DNA from: Pseudomonas sp. TNT3
Lineage (GTDB): Bacteria > Pseudomonadota > Gammaproteobacteria > Pseudomonadales > Pseudomonadaceae
DNA: 64,000 nt
Assembly (NCBI RefSeq): GCF_010095445.2
Contig: NZ_WFGV02000004.1
Span: 143,327-207,326 of the forward strand
Direction of reading: 5' to 3'
Part shown: piece by piece, positions 58,612-64,000 of the stretch
How the letters are laid out: each line of letters begins with the position of its first letter
How positions within the stretch are numbered: position 1 is the stretch's first letter
Made by a program: the position numbers and the translations under genes
The notes under the pieces: generated by a model
Database searches by the model: none
What the model was told of the DNA's origin: nothing
The model's input: only the letters and a program-made list of their open reading frames with translations

Positions 58612-60390
58612 ATGAACATCAATCTGCAACTCGACGCCCTGCGCAATGCCTACCGCGACGGCAGCGTCACGCCTCGGCAACTGCTGCTGAGCCTGCGCGA
58701 CAAAGCCGCAGCGTTGAACCCGGACTATCACCTGTTCATCCACTTGCTCAGCGTCGAAGAACTGGAGCCCTATCTGGCCGCCCTCGATGATCAAACCATC
58801 GACAGCTTGCCGTTGTTCGGCGTGCCGTTCGCGATCAAGGACAACATCGATTTGGCGGGCATCCCCACCACCGCCGCGTGCCCGGCATTTGCCTATGTGC
58901 CAGAGCGCTCGGCGACCATCGTCGAGCAGTTGCTGGCGCTGGGGGCGATCCCGTTGGGCAAGACCAATCTCGACCAGTTCGCGACCGGCCTCAATGGCAG
59001 TCGATCTCCCTACGGCGCCTGCCCCAACAGCGTGTTGCCGGAGTATCCATCGGGGGGTTCCAGCGCCGGTTCTTCGCTGGCCGTGGCACTTGGTGTGGCG
59101 AGCTTTTCCCTGGGCACCGACACCGCGGGCTCCGGACGGGTCCCGGCGGCGCTGAACAATCTGGTCGGACTGAAAGCCAGCAAAGGCCTGATCTCGACCG
59201 CGGGTGTCGTTCCGGCCTGCCGCACGCTCGATTGCGTGACCACGTTCACGGCGACTGCTCGGGAAGCCAGCCAACTATTGGCGCTGACCGCGCAGCTTGA
59301 TCCTCGGGACGAGTACAGCCGCAGCAACCCGCTGTGGAATGACGGCTCGGCGTTCGGTACGCCTCATCCATTTCGTTTCGGAGTACCCCGTGCGCAGGAC
59401 CTGCAATTCTTCGGCTGCCCCGAAGGTCCGCTGTTGTTCGGTGATGCCATCGACCAGCTCAAAGCCTTGGGTGGTGAAGCGGTGGAGCTGGATTTGTCGC
59501 CGTTCCTCGAAGCCGCCCGCCTGCTCTATGAAGGGCCTTGGGTCGCCGAACGCTACAGCGTCGCCGGGGAGCTGATGGAGACCCATCCCGAAGCCGTGCT
59601 GCCGGTGATTCGTGCCGTGCTGGCCAAGGCGCCGGCGGTGACCGGCGTACAAACGTTCCGCGCGCAGTACCGCCTGCAAGCCCTCAAGGCGCTGTGCGAC
59701 AAGGCACTGGAGGACCTCGATTGCGTCATCACGCCCACCATCGGCCGCCCGGTGACGCTGGCCGAACTGGAAGCCGAACCCGTGCTGCGCAACTCGCAAT
59801 TGGGTTACTACACCAACTTCATGAACCTGCTCGACTACGCGGCCGTCGCCGTGCCGAGCGGCTTCATGGGCAACGGTTTACCGTGGGGTGTCACGCTGTT
59901 CGGGCGGGTATTCACCGACCAGTACTTGTTGAGCGTGGCGGATGCGTTGCAGCGTCATCAAGGTTCAGGATCGCCCGCTCCGACGACGGTCGCTCGCGAT
60001 GATCGCGCACGGCTGGTGGTCTGCGGCGCGCATCTGGATGGCCTGGCGTTGAACTGGCAACTGAAACGGCGTGGGGCCACGTTGGTCGAGACGACATTCA
60101 GTTCGCCGGACTATCAGTTGTACGCACTGGCTGGTGGGCCACCCTTTCGCCCGGGTATGGTTCGGGTGAAAAACGGCGGCGTGGCGGTTGCAGTGGAGGT
60201 GTGGGAATTGCCGAGCAGTGAGCTGGGCTCGTTCCTGACCGGAATCCCGGCGCCATTGGGGCTGGGCAAGGTGCAACTGGCGGATGGGCGCTGGGAGAGC
60301 GGGTTCATCTGCGAAGGGTACGGGCTGGAGGGGGCTGTGGATATCAGTCACTTCGGAGGGTGGCGCGCGTACCTGAAAAATCTGCAGTGA
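58612..60390 (+). CDS. atzF: allophanate hydrolase AtzF
   Basis: A 592-residue amidase-signature enzyme plus C-terminal domain. The Ser-Ser-Lys triad is Lys76 (PFAIKDNID), Ser150/151 (YPSGGSSAGSS) and Ser174 (GTDTAGSGRVPAAL). The C-terminal domain from about 470 is the AtzF-type decarboxylation domain. It splits allophanate to ammonia and CO2, the last step of guanidine use. Start ATG at 58612, 26 bp after the carboxylase. Confidence 0.95.
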   Translation: MNINLQLDALRNAYRDGSVTPRQLLLSLRDKAAALNPDYHLFIHLLSVEELEPYLAALDDQTIDSLPLFGVPFAIKDNIDLAGIPTTAACPAFAYVPERSATIVEQLLALGAIPLGKTNLDQFATGLNGSRSPYGACPNSVLPEYPSGGSSAGSSLAVALGVASFSLGTDTAGSGRVPAALNNLVGLKASKGLISTAGVVPACRTLDCVTTFTATAREASQLLALTAQLDPRDEYSRSNPLWNDGSAFGTPHPFRFGVPRAQDLQFFGCPEGPLLFGDAIDQLKALGGEAVELDLSPFLEAARLLYEGPWVAERYSVAGELMETHPEAVLPVIRAVLAKAPAVTGVQTFRAQYRLQALKALCDKALEDLDCVITPTIGRPVTLAELEAEPVLRNSQLGYYTNFMNLLDYAAVAVPSGFMGNGLPWGVTLFGRVFTDQYLLSVADALQRHQGSGSPAPTTVARDDRARLVVCGAHLDGLALNWQLKRRGATLVETTFSSPDYQLYALAGGPPFRPGMVRVKNGGVAVAVEVWELPSSELGSFLTGIPAPLGLGKVQLADGRWESGFICEGYGLEGAVDISHFGGWRAYLKNLQ

Positions 60391-60841
60391 TCCCGAGGTT
60401 CCCCCTGACCCTGTGGGAGCTGGCCTGCCAGCGATGGCGGTGTGTCAGTCGACTAGTGCTTTGACCGGCACACCGCCTTCGCGAATTCACACAGAACCCT
60501 GTGGGAGCTGGCCTGCCAGCGATGGCGGTATGTCAGTCACAGTTGTGTTGACTGATACACCGCCTTCGCAAAATTCACACATAACCCTGTGGGAGCTGGC
60601 TTGCCAGCGATAGCGGTGCGTCAGTCGACTAGTGCTTTGACTGGCACACAGCCTTCGCGAGCAAGCCCGCTCCCACATTCGTTTTGTGCGTATGGAAATA
60701 GTGTGATTTTTCAGCGCCAACCGGTTCATCCTCGCCATTCAGCGAATCTTCCTACCAACAACACCTACTCCGCCTGACTTCTTTCCACCCTGATCCCCCG
60801 CACAGTCTCCCGCGCCATTTTTCCTGCGCGAGGGACTGCTC
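60391..60841. other. intergenic region between atzF and the RHS gene
   Basis: Holds the triple REP array (60411-60682) and, after it, about 160 bp that must carry the RHS promoter. A GAGGGA ribosome site lies at 60830 before the mini-frame at 60842. Confidence 0.7.
60411..60682. repeat. tandem array of three 88-bp REP units
   Basis: The box CTGTGGGAGCTGGC starts at 60411, 60499 and 60587, exactly 88 bp apart. Units 1 and 3 share the insert GTCAGTCGACTAGTGCTTTG; unit 2 has a variant insert. Only unit 3 ends in the complementary arm (GAGCAAGCCCGCTCCCACA), so the array looks like a REPIN whose left half was duplicated twice. Confidence 0.92.
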
Positions 60842-60889
60842 ATGTTCGACCCGATTGTGTGTTCGCCTGCGTTCGAAGCGCCGCGCTGA
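60842..60889 (+). other. 15-codon upstream frame coupled to the RHS start
   Basis: ATG at 60842 with a good GAGGG ribosome site; reads MFDPIVCSPAFEAPR and stops at TGA 60887-60889, which overlaps the RHS ATG (TGATG). The RHS ATG itself has no ribosome site. Either translation is coupled, or a small indel has split the true N-terminus. Confidence 0.45.
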
Positions 60890-63800
60890 TGGAACACAGC
60901 GCACGCATCGAGCAGGCGCTCGACGACTTCCCCAACACGCTGACGCTGTATCGCCAGCAGCTCGATCACTGGTTCAGCCGTGCCGCCGACACCGTCAGTC
61001 ACGCGACGGATCTGCCGTCGCTGATGGACATGGATCGGCGGATCAAGCTCGGTGATAGCACCACGGTGGTCGGTCGTCGCGACGATGACTTTTTCTCCAC
61101 GGTGGCGCAGTGCCCGAGCGGCGGGATTCTGCTGATCGAGAGCACGTTCGAGTCGGTGTATGACATTCCGCTGGGGAACATTCAGGTTGATGTGATTGCG
61201 GTGGACGGGGGTGAGCGCAAGTCGATCACGCTTGATGAACACGGTAAGGGACAATTCCGCGGTATTCCCGGGAAGTTTTACCGGGTGCACGTGCAAAGCG
61301 CGGTGACGAAGGATCAGGTTGATGCGCTGTTCAAGTCTTACGACGGACTGACCGGGCAACTTGAAGACTGGCTGCGCAAGGAGTGGGAGGGGTTCAAACC
61401 GCAGTGGTCGCAGTCGGCGATGGCAGCGGCGGGGAGCGGTGTTCTCGCCGGGAGTTGGGCGGCGATTATCGGGGTGTGGGACAGCCTGAGCCTTATCTAC
61501 GACATCTTTAAAGACCCTGAAAAGTACGCTGAGCGGCTTGGCAGTGGTGTGCAATCGCTGATTGATCTGGCGCGAGAGTCCCCCGCAGCAATGGAAAAAG
61601 CCATGCTGTTAGCCAGTGACGAGGCGGCGCTGTGTTTGCTGCTGCGCACGGCGAGTCTATGGTGGGACATGCTGCCGCCCAGCCTGATTGCTGGCCAAAC
61701 GACCGCAGCGGTGGTGCAACTACTGATCGAACTTCTGATCGGTACTCTTCTGTGCTTCGCGGGGGGCGCTGGCTTCGTCTACCTGGGCATACGTCTGGCG
61801 CATTACGGCCCTCGGATCGTCAGTGCTGCGAAGGGTTTCATCAGAGCCATCTTCGCCCTCCTCGACACCGTCATGTCCTACGTCGACCACTACAAAGCCG
61901 TCACCGCACGCGGCATCGCGGCCGGCGCCAATCAGGGTCGCCTGCTGCTGAACTGGAACGCCCGCAAGAACACTACCCTCAAGCAGAACGAACACCGCGA
62001 CGATGCCTCGAAACAGGCGAAAAACCCCAACGACGACGCCGCCACCTGCGTGGCCTCCACCTGCAAGAACGGCTGCCCGGTGTCGATGGTCACCGGCGAA
62101 GAACTGCTGACCCTCACCGACGGCACGCTCGACGGCGTCCTCCCTTTCGACTTCACCCGCCTCTACCGCACCAGCGCCGCCGAGCTCGATGTCGGCCTCG
62201 GTTTCGGCTGGAGCCACAGCCTCTCCCATCGCCTGGAAATCGTCGGCGACGAAGTCATCTGGATCGACCACGAAAACCGTCGCACGCCCTTTCCCCTGCC
62301 GAACAGCGAACGCCCGGCGATCCACAACAGCCTGTCCAGGGCGGCGATTTTTCTCGGTGACGCGGCCGAAGAACTGATCCTCGCCCAGGCCGGCGACGCA
62401 CCGCGTTTTTATCACTTCCTCAACGGTCGCTTGAACACGATCAGCGACACCTACGACAACCGCCTGCTCCTGACCCACGACTACCACGGCCGCCTCGAAC
62501 GCGTGGACAACGGCGCCGGCCGCGCCTTGCTGTTGCGCTACGACCGTCGCCACCTGATCGCCGTCGACTACCAGCGATTCACCCCGGCGCCCACCGTGGC
62601 CCAAGGCTGGGTGACCGAGCAGACGCTGGTTCGTTATCGCTACGACGAGCACCAGCAGCTGATCGAAGCGACCAACGCGGCCGAAGAAAGCGAGCGTTAC
62701 CGCTACGACGAGCAGCACGTGATCCTGCAGCGGCAACTGGCCGGTGGGGCGAGTTTCTTCTGGGCGTGGGAAAGGTCCGGCAAGGCTGCTCGTTGCATCC
62801 GTCACTGGGCCTCGTTCGGGCAGATGGACGCGCAATACATCTGGGATGACCAGGGCAGCGTCACGGTCAGGAACCTCGATGGCAGCGAAGAGGTGTACGT
62901 CCACGATGATCGGGCGCGGCTGGTGCGCAAGGTCGAACTGGATGGCGGCGAACACCTCAAGTCCTACGACGAGCAGGGTCGGTTAGTGGCGGAGCAGGAC
63001 CCGCTGGGCGCGGTTACCGAATACCACTACGACGACGCCGGACGGTTGGTGGCGCTGATTCCGCCAGAAGACACGCCAACAGCCTACGAATACCGCAACG
63101 GTTTCCTGCACGCACGCTTTCGTGGCAAGGCCGAGTGGAAATACCTGCGCAATGCCCAGGGCGATGTCACCGAAGCCATCGACCCGGACGGTCACACCAC
63201 GCACTACCGCTACGACGCCCAAGGCCGCCTGCTGTCGATCCGTTACCCGGATCACAGCCGTCATCTGTTGGTCTGGAATGCGCTCGGCCAGCTCGTTGAA
63301 GAAACCCTGCCAGAAGGTGGCAAGCGGAAGTTTTCCTACGATGCTTTGGGGCGGAGGATTACCCAGGAGGACGAACACGGCGCCGTCACGCGCTCGCAAT
63401 GGGACGCTGTTGGCCGCCTGATCCACACCACCCTGCCGAGCGGCGCCACCCGCGCTTACAGCTACAACGCCTACGGCACGCTCACCTCTGCCACTGATGA
63501 ACTGGGCCAGGTCACGCGTTACGAGTACGTCGAGGACCTGCACCTGGTCAGCCGCCGGATCAATCCGGACGGTTCGCAGCTGCGTTACCGCTACGACAAC
63601 GCACAGTTGCTGCTGACGGAGATCGAGAACGAGTCCGGCGAAAAGTACCTTCTGGACTACACCGCCAACGGACTGATCCGACAGGAAACCGGCTTCGACG
63701 GTCTGCGCACCGCCTACGAATACGACCTCAACGGGCACCTGCTGGAGAAGACCGAGTTTGGCGAGGACGGCTCGCAACTGGTCACCGGGTATACACGCGA

Positions 63801-64000
63801 TGCGGCCGGACGCTTGCAGGTCAAAACCCTGCCCGATGGCACCTCCGTGGCCTACCACTACGACAGCCTCGGCCGCCTGACCAGTGTCGACGACGGCCAC
63901 GACCACCCGCTGGAATTCGAATACGACCGCCAGGATCGGCTGATCACCGAACACCAGAGCTGGGGCACCTTGCGCTATGGCTACGACGCCTGCGGCCAGC
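60889..64000 (+). CDS. RHS-repeat protein (3' end outside window)
   Basis: The first 1037 codons of an RHS/YD-repeat protein. Residues 1-200 are polar; residues about 170-330 include several hydrophobic segments (GSGVLAGSWAAIIGVWDSL; LIGTLLCFAGGAGFVYLGI), a possible membrane-passage region. A Cys-rich DUF6531 start follows (CKNGCPVSMVTGEELL), then more than 15 YD repeats (YDEQGRLVAEQDPLGAVTEY and others). The build is that of T6SS-delivered or contact-dependent polymorphic toxins with a C-terminal toxin, which lies beyond the edge. No PAAR motif is visible in the part present. Confidence 0.9.
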   Translation, partial: MEHSARIEQALDDFPNTLTLYRQQLDHWFSRAADTVSHATDLPSLMDMDRRIKLGDSTTVVGRRDDDFFSTVAQCPSGGILLIESTFESVYDIPLGNIQVDVIAVDGGERKSITLDEHGKGQFRGIPGKFYRVHVQSAVTKDQVDALFKSYDGLTGQLEDWLRKEWEGFKPQWSQSAMAAAGSGVLAGSWAAIIGVWDSLSLIYDIFKDPEKYAERLGSGVQSLIDLARESPAAMEKAMLLASDEAALCLLLRTASLWWDMLPPSLIAGQTTAAVVQLLIELLIGTLLCFAGGAGFVYLGIRLAHYGPRIVSAAKGFIRAIFALLDTVMSYVDHYKAVTARGIAAGANQGRLLLNWNARKNTTLKQNEHRDDASKQAKNPNDDAATCVASTCKNGCPVSMVTGEELLTLTDGTLDGVLPFDFTRLYRTSAAELDVGLGFGWSHSLSHRLEIVGDEVIWIDHENRRTPFPLPNSERPAIHNSLSRAAIFLGDAAEELILAQAGDAPRFYHFLNGRLNTISDTYDNRLLLTHDYHGRLERVDNGAGRALLLRYDRRHLIAVDYQRFTPAPTVAQGWVTEQTLVRYRYDEHQQLIEATNAAEESERYRYDEQHVILQRQLAGGASFFWAWERSGKAARCIRHWASFGQMDAQYIWDDQGSVTVRNLDGSEEVYVHDDRARLVRKVELDGGEHLKSYDEQGRLVAEQDPLGAVTEYHYDDAGRLVALIPPEDTPTAYEYRNGFLHARFRGKAEWKYLRNAQGDVTEAIDPDGHTTHYRYDAQGRLLSIRYPDHSRHLLVWNALGQLVEETLPEGGKRKFSYDALGRRITQEDEHGAVTRSQWDAVGRLIHTTLPSGATRAYSYNAYGTLTSATDELGQVTRYEYVEDLHLVSRRINPDGSQLRYRYDNAQLLLTEIENESGEKYLLDYTANGLIRQETGFDGLRTAYEYDLNGHLLEKTEFGEDGSQLVTGYTRDAAGRLQVKTLPDGTSVAYHYDSLGRLTSVDDGHDHPLEFEYDRQDRLITEHQSWGTLRYGYDACGQ

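Noticed and set aside
60411..60682. possible CRISPR-like array
   Set aside because: The period is regular, but the whole 88-bp unit is repeated with no unique spacers, and the unit is a REP element; no cas gene is near.
61720..62955. 411-codon minus-strand open frame
   Set aside because: Antisense to the RHS gene, whose frame is continuous and rich in YD repeats.

Overview
The window is Pseudomonas chromosome, most likely from the P. fluorescens group. The evidence is the algU-mucA-mucB-mucD cluster, gene orders that match the P. aeruginosa chromosome in several blocks (aru; purC-bamC-dapA-gcvR-bcp-bepA; nadB to ung), GC-rich codon use, and many REP/REPIN repeats of the 'GTGGGAGC...GCTCCCAC' and 'TGTGGCGAGGGAGC' kinds typical of fluorescent pseudomonads. 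No rRNA, CRISPR array, prophage or intact insertion sequence was seen. One tRNA (Ser, anticodon CGA) is present.

Layout. 1-15573 (minus strand) is an arginine-transaminase catabolic locus. It holds the two-component system AruR/AruS with a periplasmic binding protein encoded between them, an amino-acid permease, then an operon of enoyl-CoA hydratase, acyl-CoA dehydrogenase, NDP-forming acyl-CoA ligase, AruI, AruH and an aldehyde dehydrogenase. A Tat-exported peptide/opine-type binding protein is cut by the left edge, and a TetR repressor follows on the other side. 15677-17340 is a decayed fusion of an OprD porin and an amidohydrolase. 17547-20196 carries an FMN/FAD/4Fe-4S oxidoreductase and an XRE-cupin regulator. 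20400-22248 is an AT-richer islet with an orphan hcp, a probable pore-forming type VI effector and its membrane immunity protein. 22598-24150 holds small genes and tRNA-Ser.

24234-42879 is core genome: purC, bamC, dapA, gcvR, bcp, an AI-2E-family permease, a TusA-like protein, bepA, the envelope-stress cluster algU-mucA-mucB-mucD (no mucC) with two AlgU-type promoters, nadB, ygfX-sdhE, ygfZ and an HDOD gene, followed by the sensor pair tctDE. 43265-47304 is the tripartite tricarboxylate transporter tctCBA with an AbrB-family membrane gene, then ung, an enoyl-CoA hydratase/HIBCH-family gene and a Tyr/Pro-rich lipoprotein.

50339-60390 is a guanidine-utilisation operon: a guanidine-I (ykkC) riboswitch, a three-gene ABC importer, two carboxyguanidine-deiminase-type subunits, a biotin carboxylase of the urea/guanidine carboxylase family, and allophanate hydrolase. 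The carboxylase gene contains an in-frame REPIN that adds about 41 residues between its carboxyltransferase lobes. The window ends inside an RHS-repeat gene (60889 to the edge), preceded by an 88-bp tandem array of REP units.

The two accessory ends share a theme. The aru operon makes guanidino compounds from arginine, and the riboswitch operon takes guanidine to ammonia and CO2. The most notable observations are the intragenic REPIN, the orphan hcp-effector-immunity trio, the oprD::amidohydrolase relic and the CoA-ester genes built into the 2-ketoarginine operon.
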